Shown: piece after piece, positions 26,201 to 41,200 of the stretch
How the letters are laid out: each line of letters begins with the position of its first letter
Position numbering within the stretch: the first letter of the stretch is position 1
Assembly: GCA_002633005.1 (NCBI GenBank)
Contig: NMRA01000082.1
Location: 286,576-350,575 of the forward strand
DNA from: Phoronis australis
Taxonomy: Eukaryota; Phoronida; Phoronidae
Direction: 5' to 3'
Length of the DNA stretch: 64,000 nucleotides
Position numbers and translations under genes: made by a program
Notes under the pieces: model-generated
Seen by the model: only the letters and a program-made list of their open reading frames with translations
The model's database searches: none
What the model was told of the DNA's origin: nothing

Positions 26201-29200
26201 TAAACACAGATCATTGCAAATTTCATCAATTGGAATTTATCGTTTAATGTCCACTTGGATACCAATGTTACAGCAGTCCATTTAATCTGTCAGAATTCAG
26301 TTTTGTTAGCGAGAAATGCATTATATCAAATGGTACTTCATCAATATAGAGCACCACATTTGTAATTTGAAATTATCTTTCTGTGTCCGTTTGAGACCCA
26401 ATGCTAAAGAAATAGACCATATAAGTTATTGAAAAGTATTTGCCGCAGTGAGAACTGCATTTTTGCATCTCGTACCAAATCACTCACATCAGCCATTGTT
26501 AGAGCAGCATTTCGTCTCAAATCATTCACATTAGCCAATGTTAGAGCAGTATTTGGTAACATCATGCAGTTCTGCACTCGATTTTTCTTTGGACACATTT
26601 CCAAAGATGACCAAACACGACGCAGTGACCACTCCCGCAGATTGTTTAACTGCTGCGAAGGCAGGGTCTGCGAGCAAGTTTGTGACTTAAAGCAGTGCTG
26701 AGCCAGTCAAAATAATAATTTTGTTTACGACATACATTGAAAAACTACAGTTAGGAACTGCAGGTCAAAATACGATAGACATTTTCATGCAACGTATTGA
26801 GGGGGTGTAGGACCGGACTGACAGCTCTTCGTTTCTAGACAAATATCTACAACACGATACATCTTAAAAAGGTAAAGTATATCATCTGTAAGCCTAACGG
26901 GTGTAGAATTTGATACAACACTATTTTTTCTATCCATTTCAAGTTTTACAATAAATCAAAGACACTGCGCCAAATCACTGACCTCTGTCTCTATTTTTCT
27001 TGATTCCACGTCATCATCACTACTGACGTCGTCATCGTTGTCTAAAGAGCTGTCATCGCCGTCACCAGTACGACCATCAGTGACTGGTCCAGAACCATCT
27101 GAAATTCCCACCCATCATAATACTTAAGAAGTCTCACCATTGAGACCAAACACGGAGAGCAATAAGTTGACAGAAATGATCCATTCAACTTAGTATACAA
27201 GAACGAACAACCATGGTTGATATCAAAAAATAAGTTTGATATCATCAATACACCATGCATACTTTTACCACTATGAGACTCAAATTGCAAATAAATTCAA
27301 AACACAACAGACCAAAGCTTAAGAACCACAAAATGTAAGAAAGAAATAATAGAGGATACCACAATTCGCTGAAGTATGTAGAAAATGACATATTTCAGCT
27401 TAAGATTTTTGAGTCTCTATTGATCAGTAATGAAAAGCCTGTGCTAAATGAGCAGCTCACAGGAGTGTTACACTCACTCTGTGCTTGTATGCCCTTCTAC
27501 CTGCTGTCATGTTTTTTTACCATTTATTTCACTTCCAGCACATTCATTACCTATTGCCTGAAGATGGTCTTGAAATATAGCAACAACTTTTGTATTTAAC
27601 CTCATTTGTCCATTATTTCTTTTGGTTTTGATTCAGTTGCACACCAGAAGACAGATTGTATTGAAAGTAGGAATGAGTATATACTAAGTGGCAATAGTCG
27701 TATATATCGTACCCATAATTTGAGAAACAGTTTGACACCCATTATTCAGGGGAGAAAACCGATTCTCAAAATTCGGGCACGTTATATCCAACCATTACCG
27801 AATGAGTTGCGTGAACAAAGTACACGCGCGTCTACGGCCATGTTTGTGTCAAAGAAGGGTTGCTATATACCAAAATAAATACAGCATGAAACAACAGATT
27901 CACATTTCTAGAGATCCTAGTTTTCAACAATAATTTACAAACCTGAAAATAATGGAAATTTGTGTTAGCTGAAATGGATTTCTCTTTTTTTAAAAACATG
28001 TACACTGATATTCAGCCAGTTGCTATTAAGAAAACATCACTGGGATGCAGGTTTGTGATTTATTGAGAAGCAACAACCATTTAAAACTATTACTTATGAT
28101 ATAAGCAATTGTATAAAACACACTAAAACAAGTATAGCAGACTAGCAAAGCCAAAGGTATGTGTTTCTTGATTTTTTTCACATTTTCCTCATTGAAATTA
28201 AAAATTATCCGAGTCAAAGTAAAAAGTAGAAGTCAACCATCGACCAACTCACCATCGCTAACCGTCTCCGGTACGTGGAAGTCACTTTGTGGCAGCTGGT
28301 AATTCAGCACGCTGCGGAGACCCCCCACGGGGAGCCTGTTTCGCGGGAAGCACTTGCGCATTATCACACTAGCAGTAAAGATGAGGCCCTCCAGCTCGCG
28401 TGAGTCCATCATCTCCAGACTTGCTTCGTATAGCACTCGGATACCATCGGCCTCCTTCAACGCCCTCTGGCCAGACTCTGGGGAAATCACAGTCATTTCA
28501 GTAAACCAGCTTTGAAAGCTTCGACACAGTTAAGGTGAAAATCAGAAAATCATCAGAAATATACTAGAAAATTACAAAGAAATGTTTTCTTTCAAAGTTT
28601 TGCCATTTTTTCTAGATTATGGGGACAAAACTAGCATGCGTTACTTTCAAAGTATACTGCAAGATTGCCTAAACGGGCAAAGTACTCTGAGATATGGAAT
28701 TATTGTGTGTTTGTAATAAATCAATCAATATTATATGATAATAATGACACCTCTTCACTTCAGATTTTTGTCAACAACTGAAATTTGTTACGCATAAGTT
28801 AAGTTCAAAAGCCTACTGAGGTTGGTGACGTTCTTTAACACCGTCAACATGGACTTGCGGACGTTGACATGTCGATTCTTGCTGTCGAACCTGTGCCAAT
28901 CATAAAACATGTTGAGCAGGATGGCCACGCCCCCCTGACCAACAGTACGGGCGGAGTTACTCTCTGCAAAACATGCACGCACCATGTATATACAGTTGCT
29001 CAAATGATTCAAATTAGTCTGTGCTCTTGAAGCAACGGCAAAATTTTATTGAAATGGGATGGTGTTAATTTCAAATCGCACACGCATCAATGAGGTGCAT
29101 AGTCTTTCCCCATTCCCTCCAGTAATTGTAACCAGAAAGGTGAACTTTTACCCCCTTGCCTCCTCTTATATTTCTCCGTCATGCGGATACGGGCCTCCAT

Positions 29201-32200
29201 AATTTTTTTGAGGTTAGCACTCCTGACAGACATTAGAAACATATGCTATTTCAACTAAATTTGAACACTGGCTTCAAACTTTCCAAATGCTGGACACAGA
29301 TGAAAACGATTACTCTCAAAAATTAAATCCATTAATGTTTCAAAACAAATGACAAAATGTGACCACTTTTTAAACTTTGTGTATAAACAAAAACAAAATG
29401 ATGCTTGAACTTAAAAATATAATTTTTACAAGGAATTAAGCAAAATTTCACAATTTTCTCTCAAGTTTCGTCGTGTTATGAAACATCACGATGTCAAGCA
29501 ATTGTGTTCATAAGCACATTCGACACACTCACTTGACTTGACCAGCTGTCCCAGAGTGTCTAGTGCCACCTTGAGGGCAGCCAGGTGCTTCTTGCCACAG
29601 CAGTTGAGGATCTTGTATAGGTAGCTGATACCTCCATTTTTACCTATGAATGATGCGTTCACAGCTGGAAGGAACCAACGATTCAGTCAGATGCAACTTA
29701 GAAACTCTAGGGCCTATAATGTAAGTATTGTACAAAACACTACTTCTCAATAGGACCGCCCCAGATTACACAGAGACACTCGAATCTTGCTGTATTTACC
29801 AACAATGACGTTAACATCCGTCAGGCACGTTTGCTGCCTCGCTTTCATGACACTGGAGTTTCACGTTATCAGTTGTTGCCTGATTCTTTGCAAGTTTTTA
29901 TCAGTTGCATAACTCTATTTGTCCTACCAATGACAACGAAGTATTACTGCTGTGCTGTGGGCTGCAACTCCAACGAGAAAAAGTTTGATAAACTTGACCA
30001 ATACCTGTGGATGCGTAATCTGAAATTCTTCAACTTCCCGACATAAATGAGAGACATGAAAATGTGCCTGATTTTCAAAACGCTTTCTTATCTCCAGGAC
30101 TTACAGAAAAGGGAGGTGAAGAGATCTTTGCAAGGCAAAATTGTTGCAAATGCCTGGCTATTATTATGGAATGTTTTTCATGATTAATCTTGTATTCAGA
30201 AGCACAATGCTAAGATTTCTCCTGTAACAAGTAAACCAGTTTGCTCACAATAAACCAGGTGAGATCAGCTTCAGCTGACATCAGGACTTCAGTTATACAG
30301 CCTAGTCCCTCGGTGGGAAAGCAGCTAATATAGGTCTGAGTTTCCTTCTTTGCTGAATCTTTCCTGGGGAAACTTGTCACGGCACATGTTTACTTTGCAT
30401 AACAGACAAAGGCACAACACCAGGATTCAGACAGAAATTGTGTAACTCCAAGCAGCTCTTGTTATGGCAGACAGAGATTCAATTACTCAAAGTGGCTGCT
30501 TTGGCCTCAGGGGAAAACTTAGCAATGTAGTACAACGCAGACATCTTGCAAACTAAGTTGCGGTGTCCCTAAGGCACATCAGCCATTGAGCTGCTACTAA
30601 CAGTCACTACAACTGTTATTTCGCCAAATGCGGGTGCCCCCCACGGAGGAATAACAAAATGTTATGTAGGATGTTACTGTATATTAAGCCAAATATCTAA
30701 CAACTACAGCAAATGCATATATTTTCTGAAAACAGAAAGCCTGTAGAGTTTTGATTTTTGACTTTTTCCAATCTGCCTTTAATTGGGTAGACAGACCATG
30801 TTTTTTAGTGAAATTTAGCGAAAAAGGTACAGTGACAACAAAACAATGGTATCAATAACAGAATGAAATTTAATTTATTATAAATGTTCGAGATGAAATG
30901 TCAAAAACGCTCTTAAAGATTTCTAATGTATTGTTTCGTTTTTAGTTCTATGCGTCTTCAGGATTTTATTTTCACAGCCCCTCGTGCAAAAGTGGAACAA
31001 TTTAAACACAATTCATAAACAAATTTTGGATAACAGTGCATAAAGCATGATTTCTGAAAATTTCATATGAATCTGATCTATCATTTCTGAGACATGATGT
31101 TCTGAAATCAGCTAAATTTGGACAATTTTTAGGGTCCTACAAAATTTTTAGTGCATACTAGACTGATTCGTAACAGGTAATTTACTCACAGTTTGAGGCC
31201 AGGTACTTGAGGACTATCAACACAGGGTGAAGTGCCTTCATGCCCAACGAGACATCTCGAATTACATGAAGCGTTACGGGCAATGCATGACTGAGTCGAG
31301 CGCGTACACCAATTTTACGATCTGGAAACAGGAAGCAGCATTACTCAAACAACGAATAGTAATTTAATAGAAGCTGTGAATGACAGACATAACCAGGCAT
31401 GAATTCCGTGAATCCAAATTTCCACCAAAAAGCAAGATTATGAAAGACCGTGCAAAATCATACAAGAGAAAGGGGAGTGTTTCACAAATACACTCAAGAA
31501 CTAGCAAAATGCTTGCCACTGAAACGATTGGTCAGTAAGGCTGGAATGATGAATTATGGGATATAATTCAACATGAATTACAGGACAGAATACCTTGCCT
31601 CCATTCCACAACCCAACATTTCATGCCGCAAGTACTGGCTAATGACTTGGGTATACGCAACTTTCCAACACTTACAACAGCTCATGAATATAAACATAAA
31701 ACAAAAGTTAGAGGTTTTCAACGAAACCAGTGCCAAGAGATCTAAAGAACCATTCCTTTATGTTCGTATTGCATAAAGGATGAGACATAATATTCTCAAC
31801 ACCAGCGTGGCCACAGCCCCTCCTCTATCCAACTCCCACTCCATAAGCCCCGCCCACCACTCCCATAACTCCGTCCACCAGTCCCTCAGCCCTACCCACC
31901 ACTCCCTCAGCTACGCCCACCACCTCCTCAGCTCCGCCCACTCCCAATCTCTTACCTTTCGGTGCTAATTTGGCCAGCACTTGGTGTAGACAGATAATGA
32001 GGTCAACCTCCTCCTCCTCACGAGAGATGCGCACCAACTGGTGAAGCAGTATCTGGCTCGCCCCGTTGGAGACCAGCACTGACGCTCGTTTACCAGTGTC
32101 TGCAATTAAAGGGACAACGTTCCTTATTGTCTCCAAAACAACTGTTATTTACATACGCCCATCTTTAGCAGTCAAACCACATTACGACGAATCTTTCGAA

Positions 32201-35200
32201 ACCTATCACAGTTGTTCGTTGTAACCAAGGTTCACTACAACCAAATCAACTATATAGGTAAGTTAATAAGCTGGCTACTCCCATAATAGTTAACATAAGA
32301 AATAAATAAATAAATAAATATTTTGTCTGATTACTTTGTTCTTGCACCGTATATTATTTGCATTCACAGAAACTCTGGTACATAAGATACATACAAGTCA
32401 ACAGATTTTAGGTACCGTAATCAACTCATTGTCATGCGCAGAGGGACAACTTCCGCCTTGTGCTACTTATCAGATATACATTTGTGGATGCTCCACTTAA
32501 AGTGAGACAAGTTGACTACTGCATGTTGTTCTAGGATAAGCCTACAAGTGGACGGGACTTAAGACAACTTTCAACTTAAAAAGCAATGCATGCCTGAAAG
32601 TGCATGGCCTAAGAAAAAGCTCGATAGCACTGGGTTCCAGTGAATTTCTTACAACACTATCATAGTTGGAATCAAATAAAATGCATAATTACGTGTTTTC
32701 CCCAGGAATTCTTGCAGCAGAAGGACCACGTTGAGAATGACGCCACTATCTGTTGTCATCTGGAAAATTTTAAAAAATCACATGAACTAGCAATCCATAA
32801 AATTTAGGATAAAACATTTAAATATCTGTCACACTCCAGGCTCAGCTATTCCACTACCCATAGGGGGTAATTTAACAATTATCTTTTTACACAGGACCAT
32901 AAATCCTTTGTTCAGCTGTGTTTAGTTACACAGTCCATCTGGCACAGTCGTGAGACTAAGAGCAGGGTTCCCAAAGAACAACTATACCTGACCTTCCACG
33001 TCAATTTCAAAAGGCCCATTGTGTGGTGAATGACTTACATGAATTAGAACCATCCACAAAACTCTAAGCCACAATGTCGACTAGATACCTCATCCAACCC
33101 AAAATAAATGACCATTCCCTAACAGGTAATTGACATCTTTTTTCAAAAAAGTATGGCCAGAGTTCAGTGGTGACATTCAACAACTTATTCAACAATCAAA
33201 ACACCGAAAATCATATATGACTCCTGTGAAGTCTCACCAGTTCAGAACGCAACATGGACAAACTAAATATATTTCGTTCATTCACATTTTATAAAAGATA
33301 AGTAGCACTAAATAGCCGTCCCAATTTCCTTGTAAAAGTAAAAATGAATTTTGAAATTATTTTTGTCTAAAACTGGTGAGGTGAGAGTTTAGCATAACAA
33401 AGCTTTGGTAATTCTTAAAGTTTGCATAAAATGTTGTGAATTGTAGTTGTCATTGGCATGCACTGTGCAATATTTGAGAGCTTCCATAGCTGGAGGTAAA
33501 CTACCACAATATGAAATGATGTATATGAACTGTGAGATAGCATACCAACACATGATAAGAACAGCAAAATTTACGAAATCCAAATTATAAGAATAAATGA
33601 ATTTGAAGTTCTCTTCAAGTTAGAATAAATGTTATAGTATTTACGTCAAATATTGCCAGGATGGTTTCAATGTGGTGTTTCAACAGCGAGTCCCGCTGTG
33701 ATTTTTCTGAAACAAACAAGAAGACAAATAAACATTCTAACTAAACAAACAAAACGAAGTGACATTCACACAGCACCCTTGACAACGGGCAGACACACAG
33801 GTTGTAAACTACTGTACACTGCTCAACTGACTACCTCCCTAAAAATGCAAGGCGGTCATGATGATCTTGTGCTTGCAGAAGTTGGAACGATAGCAGTAAG
33901 ACAAGGCATTATTTGTCTACTTCTAAAAAGTGTTTTTATCAAATGCTTTTGTCGAGTCACAAAAAATTGTCCTGAACTCTTGAGTGCTTCCCTGTCTAAG
34001 TCAACATAGGTAAATGTAAGAATTCCAACCATTTTCCAATGGCTATATGAATAGCAGAATGAGAATCTTGACCCAAGCACCTTGACCTACATTCCGCTGC
34101 AGCTGAAGTCACACAGACGATGTAAAATTAGCCACAGGTCACGAGAGTTCAAGAACCAGAAAGAGTATGTCCCTGATGAGAGGCTGTATTTGTGTGGAAA
34201 ATAAATCTTTGTGTCCGACATTGAGTCAACTCTTTGTTTAAAACCCCTTTTGTTATAATTATTTATAACTATTATCAGAATTAAGATGAAAGTGTTCGGA
34301 AAATCTACGCTGTTGAGGTTATTCGGCGGTCTAAATGCGGGTAAAATATATATTCAATGAATGTGACCATGGTGACCAGGCGACATATAAGTCGGTGACG
34401 TAAACCCGTCTTTTCTCTTCAATCGTCTAGTTTTTCAGCGAGCTCATTGGTCAGTACTTGTCACAACGTTCTTCATGTAATAAATTATTTCACCACGCGA
34501 TAAATTGGAATTTCAAGGACATAAGTCTTAGTTGGAGTTCGGGCAAACACGACTGAGTGAGTGTCCCCATTTGACACCAGGTGAATTAGGATAAAGAAAA
34601 TTAATCCTTTATGTCAAAAATGCATAAAGAGCTTTGACAATTCACTTTTAGATGTTACACAATTCCCCGTGGTGTTGGGATAAAACATTCTGTCGGGCCA
34701 TTTTTCAGTGAGAAGTTTGTGTCAATATCTATCTGTGTTATTCAGCTTTTTTAGTTAGGCGGTGAGGTGAAATTCATATTCCAATTAGTAGCCTACAATG
34801 TTGCAAACCTTTGACGAGCATGAGCCTCTTGACGTTGCACCACACCAGTTTTTAAAGCAGCCATAAACCGAGACCACTTTCCGCCTGAGATTTTGTGGCA
34901 ACTCACCAACCATAATTTTTAATTAGGTTTAAATCCAATCACCCATATTTTTAAATTATACATGATGTACATGTTAGATTTTAATATTCTTTTTATATAT
35001 TTTTGGTCTGCAATGTTTAGTTTGCGAACAGCAGTCCAGTAGACAAAACGGCAGCTAATCAGGTTCTCCTCGAAGCGACTGTAATATTTAATATAGGCCT
35101 ACTATCAAGGCAAAAGAGACTGGTTTCAATATGTATAAGTATCAATTTAACATCTGAGCACAACCACTAGCATGCACTATAAACATGTTGGTGGCCAAGA

Positions 35201-38200
35201 TTAATAAGAGCTGACAGTATAAACAAAGAGTGAAGCACTGAACTCATCATGTTACAACAGCCCTGTGATGTCAGCAGCTGTAGCATGTATGTCAAGATCA
35301 GTGCTTGGTCAAGGTTCTCCATTCTGCAAGTGAATAGCACTTGTCCCACTGTAACAGTAGGCCACTAGTCTTATACCAAGCTGTCTGTTTCTTATGTTAG
35401 TGTCATGAGTCATCCTAGAAAAATGTCAAGAGGTGTATACATAGCAATTTCAGAACATCAGATATCAGGAATAGCTGATCACAAATCATACAGAAATTTC
35501 AGATACTAGCTATGACTGATGTATGGCCCTGTTCCCCAAAATGTTGTACGGGTTTTTGTTGAATCTTTCCAAATCGACACATTTCAGGAAATCCCAAGTT
35601 TCATGAAACAAAAAAGAGAGATAATTTAACTCTGAGATTGTAATTTACCAAAAGCAAACTTGGTCAGGCTACTAGTACCGTTGTTTTGCAATTAAATATT
35701 GCAGTACCTTCTTTTTGGTAAACATAGAAAACCTGGTCACCTAACCCATGGCTGATTCGCATTAAATCCATCTGCACAATATTGAAGTGCACCAAGGTAA
35801 ATTCACCAGTTAAGAAGATATTTGGTTAAATGCAAGGGCTTGGTAATACAGTAGGTAGGGTACTCATTACTGTAAATGATCTTTGTCAACTGAACATCCT
35901 GAACAAGATAACCACAGTTGCTGTACACCACACTAACAGTAATATAACCAGTGTAAACAAGACACTAAAAGTTTGTAAATGTGGTTACTATTGAGTGGTA
36001 TAGCTGTCAAGGAGCACAGCAGCAAATCAGATTAATGACAGCATGGCAAATCTCACTTGTTATGAGACTGATAAAGCTTCTTTTAAGTGGAAGGATTTGG
36101 TCTGGGATTACAAGAGGCTCCTGGTTTTACAAACTACAAGGTCAATGATCTAAACACTTCAAAGATTCCTAGCAGGGGAAAATAGGACAGTGACATGTTT
36201 CATGCTGAGCTATGAATTCTGGGTTACAGTCTAAGTACTATAAAACCTAGCTATGGTGTGCACAACAGTAAAATTGCAAATCTTTTGAAATACACCATTA
36301 TTCATTACAAAAAATCCACCAGAGAGAATAAACATACAGTCATGCACATGAAGTTATCTACCTGAGATTGTCACAGTATACATGTACAAGCGGAAAACTA
36401 CCAGAAGAAATTTAAGAACCTCTGGAGAACTGGCTGGTATATTGGTTGACTTTACCCATGCGGAACCCCATGTAGAGGGGACCCTGTGAGTCATAATCAA
36501 CTGATCAGTGCTGTGAGCCCAGTGTGTGGCCATAGCAGGCCTGGTGCACAGACAAGACATCAGACGATCTGCCCACTACAAGAGGCAAGCTCTGCATAAG
36601 AGCCCCCGAGACCACATGATCGTGTCAGACATTTACAACACGCACTATCGAGCTGCATAACTTCAACCAGATGAAATAAAATAAAACACTGGCTAAGACA
36701 CGCTACTAGCGACAATAAAATTCTAATGATGCAGTGAGGTCAAGGTAAATAGTGCGACTTTACACAACATGTACAGTGATCAAAAACTAACACGTAATTA
36801 AGTTTTGACACATGCTGACAAAACTGCATGTAAAAGTCGAAGCAAAAAATTGCTGCTGAAGACAGCGTCGACTGGAGAACAGTTCACACAACATGGCTAC
36901 CATACCTGCACTGTCTTGTCCTGGGGAGCGGAGAAACAAACAAAAATGTACATCTTTGCAACTTCCGACATGACCTCAAATGACGTGTGACGAGTATCAA
37001 ACCAGATCGATTAGTAACTAGTCAATCGTGTATGGCACAGGTCACAAACTTTTTTCCGATCGACCCACAACGAGATGGTTGGTCATCGACTTGCCATACA
37101 TGCAACACTGTCTGCAGCAAATCTCCAAGGCATAATGAGGCATACTTTTAAAATACCGGTACTTGTGAGTGCCATGACACCATGTTTCATTATCATAATA
37201 GTGAAATTGATGAAAGTGAAAAAAGACATTGGATCTGGCCCGACAATAGGTATTTTAAAGCGAATATTCATGAGCTTGAATTGAAGTCTGCACTGAAGGT
37301 AGCAGTGCTTAAAGTTTTAGTAGACCAAACAGCTATTTTTCTGACCACTGGACGACTGCATTACCAATTCATTTGCCACTGGTGGCATAAAAATTTGTGG
37401 CCTGTGCTGAAGTTAACACAAGAGAACATTATTTCTAACTAGCATTGTTTTATTCTTTAAAAGCTTCTATCACTACTGGGAATGCTCGAAATGGTACCTA
37501 CATTACAGAATTTGAAAATGGCAAAGCACTATGGCATTTGCCCTCAAAAGAGAAAATGAGAAAACAAAATTTTCCACAGAATGTGGCTTAACCTTAATGG
37601 AAAGCAGACGAGACCCTGGACAAAAAGGTATGTGACAAAAGCTTATGTGCAAAGATCTATTCTCAAATGAAACTTGTAGTTGTGTTTATACAAAGTTGAC
37701 ATTACCACATATTTTAAAGAAGTTCAGGTTATGAAGTAATGAATGTTTATGACTCATATAAATGCGAAAATAAACACAGCAAAGGCAGCTGCAAAACTGA
37801 AGATTTTGTTTGATAAGGCATGATTCTATCAATAAACCCTAATCTCTTTCAGTAGGTAAAAACTTTTCAGATTCAACAGAAGTGTCATTCAAAACCACTT
37901 AACGCTCCCTAATTGAGGCATAGAAGGACAAAGATTTTTGAATTTGTCTATAGAACGAGCCATGTGACTCCAGGTTTCACTTGGAGCCCAGCACAAAAGC
38001 TATTGATGTTCAGCCTCCAAAACCAAAAAGAAACATGACTGAACCACACAATACTTGAGCCTATAAATAGTTGAACAACATTGAATAACTCAGCTGGTGT
38101 GTTTACATGTGGAGTGGTATGTCAATAGTGTGTGACTTTTCTATGATACAGGCTTAGAGTGGCACAAATTATAGATGAGGTTCTGTCTGAAGGCTCTCTC

Positions 38201-41200
38201 AATAATACATAATTATTTGTTCCTAGTTAAACACACCTAGAAACCAGTATTAATCATGTCTGCACACAAAATTCAACATACTTAAATCCAAAAAATTACA
38301 AATATCAGTTTGTGGGAAGAGCAGGATACAAAGGGTAACGATTCCCAATGGATGACCTGACTAGACAAAAAATAAAATTGCAAAAATGGAACAGCTACCA
38401 AGTTAAGCCCCGCAGAAAAAAAGCTCAAAATCAAACAGCCTACTTCCCGATTGTCTGTGTGTAGCAAGGCAAAGCTGATAATTCTATTCTGTGCATAAAT
38501 GGCCAAACACTCTAAGTTTCGCATATTTTGTTTTTTCATAACTAACCCTTGACAATCTAGAGATGACCACACTAAAACCATACCATGAAAGCACTCAGAA
38601 ATGGGCTGCATTCTACACTACAATGACAGGGGAAACTTGCAGTGAGAAATCATTGCTCGTAGAACACAAACATTGAAATTTAACCCATAATTCAACATTC
38701 CAGCCTCGCCGACCAATGAATATAGAGCTGGTCACTTTGATGGTGTACACGAATGCAGTAGGCGGTTGTCTAGCTTACTCTTGAAACACTCGCCTTTAAT
38801 TTGCATGATTTCGCCTGATCTCGCATTTCTCGGATATGACATATACCCATACTCATTGCACCTAAAAACTGTTCTCTAGCTAAAACGACCACCAGTTGCA
38901 GGCAACAAGACACAAAGCTCAGATAAGGGACACCATGTCTCTACCGTTGTGTTTTTTTAAAACTCTTTTAATCAAGTGAATTGAAACCATTGTTGTTAAA
39001 ATTTTGGTTGTTTGTAGCAATTTCACAAAGTCTGCCTTTAAAAAGTAGAAAAATAAAAAATTTTACCACGGCCCAAGATAATTGAAGACTTGTGCTAAGC
39101 AATGGATTATTTTAAAACTAGCAAGAAATAACAACTGTTCTCTGACACATCTCCAGGGTCTAGGGTCACCATAGTCTCTGTACTAAGCATCCACTAAGAC
39201 CGAGACTCAGAACTTAACCAATCACGCCAAATTGGTAACTAAGTTTACTCAAAGCATGTTACGTAATTAGTCAATTTTTGAGTTGAGATTCATGTGAACA
39301 TCAGGATATAAATGCGTTCCAACGGCAGATCCATAACATACAACCTACAGTACAAGCCAAATGTCTTCCGACAAAATGACCCGGGATTTCCCGTCGTGAC
39401 GGCTGGGCAGAAGCCACATTAATTGTCAGAGTAGTCTCCCCTGATGACTGAGAATGAAGGGGAATGTACAGGGACAGTTGGTAAGATGGCTAAGACATTC
39501 TGCAATTAGAATTTTTCCATCCTTATAGTTATTGACAGCCATATTTCCTGTTACCAGAATTAGCTGTCATTACAGGGAACAGTATTTTGTCTGATTACTT
39601 CTGTCTTGTATTGTATGCAATTCACCACAATCCATTATCCATTCCGGTCTGACATTCAGCGAAGTGACAAGCCCAACCTACCCAGGACTCCAACAGATGG
39701 CGTTACCTACCCTGCGCAGAGACCAGCTGGATGATCTTGGACGTGGTGTAGCGCAGCTGACCAATCTCCTCCTGGCCTAACTTTTGCGTCTGCCGCTGAA
39801 CGTTCAACTTCTCCAGCGTCTGGAAGAGCGTCCCCAGACGCAATCTGAAACACAAGAGGTCAAACTTCCCAATGTAGCTGCATACATCTCAACAAGATGG
39901 TCCCATGATCCCCTGTTTTAACAGCATCTTATATTATGTAATAGCTAACACACGGTTGAGCGCTAGTGACTGTGATTTCAGGAGTCGGTTTAAAATGCCG
40001 TTGTCTGCACAATCAAAACAGAGGCGTAGTCTCCATTTAGACTATCTGATGTCATAATTAGACAAACAGACACAGTGTAGTATGTTAAAAAATGCTTAAA
40101 ACTAATGTGATTTTCATAACCATAGCCAGGGGACAAGCAATGAGTGAATGTTACTCTCCACCACTAGCCCAGGTCCACTCAAGGAACTGTCCATGGGCAG
40201 TTTAGATCTGCCTCAACGAGTATGAAGAATCTGAGACAAGAATGGCTAACGATATGGGGAGAAGAACATTGGTGGGGGGGAAGCGTTGAGTAATAGGTTC
40301 ACCAATCACAGCTTCGCACCAACCCGCTGTAATGGCTGACTACACGCAACATGTTTATGTGTCACTGTGCTGTATAATTTTCAAAAACAATTCATTATTA
40401 GGCTAACAATTTGTCTGAAATTTTTTAGATTTTTTTCAAATGTAAACAATGCAAAATTTCAAAGCAAAATTTTAAATGATTAATCTTTTCAGAGAGCTTT
40501 CTCCTCATACCCACAATGCATTTTGACAGGCAGACAGTGTTTATTTGTTTAATTGATAGCAGTGACTTAATAAGCCCAAAGGACTGGATCTTATTTTTCA
40601 AAATGTGAAAATTGTTCCAACCTCTTTAACACATCATAATCAATTCATTAATTCATATCTGAAGTTCTTTAATGACACTCTATAGCAAAACCTCAATTTA
40701 AGCCCAATGGAAGGGTACCAAATTTCTTAAAAGCTCAACAACCACCAAAACTATAAATATCCCACATCTGTTTAGTCCAGCTAAGTAAGTATGCACCTTG
40801 ATGAAGATCTGCATTGTATCCAAATAAAACAATGTTTACATTTCATTATTGAATATAGAGCCCAAGTATAACCAAAGTATTATGGATTACTGGAAAGTGT
40901 TTACACAACTTTAAAAATATGATTGACATAATTTCGTCTGGCCCAGAGAGCTTATGTCAATGCACTGACAAAACTGTTAGTTTTATGACTGATCTTTTGT
41001 TAGGGACTGAGGGATGAAGATGACTTTCAGGCGCTTTCATGCTAACCTCATCGCATCGAGGTTTTGGGAAATTGTGGACACTTGAATGAACAGTAAACTT
41101 TGACCCTGGATCGACGTTAACAGCACCAGATAACTTCGCAGTAAATAGGTGGATTTAACAGTGGAGCGTCGAAAGAGCGGCACGGTATGAAAAGTCAACT

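Noticed and set aside
36354-36560. 68-codon - strand frame in the large CCP1 intron
   Set aside because: No recognisable motif, no splice sites in matching phase, and CCP1 exons 2 and 3 already join in phase without it.
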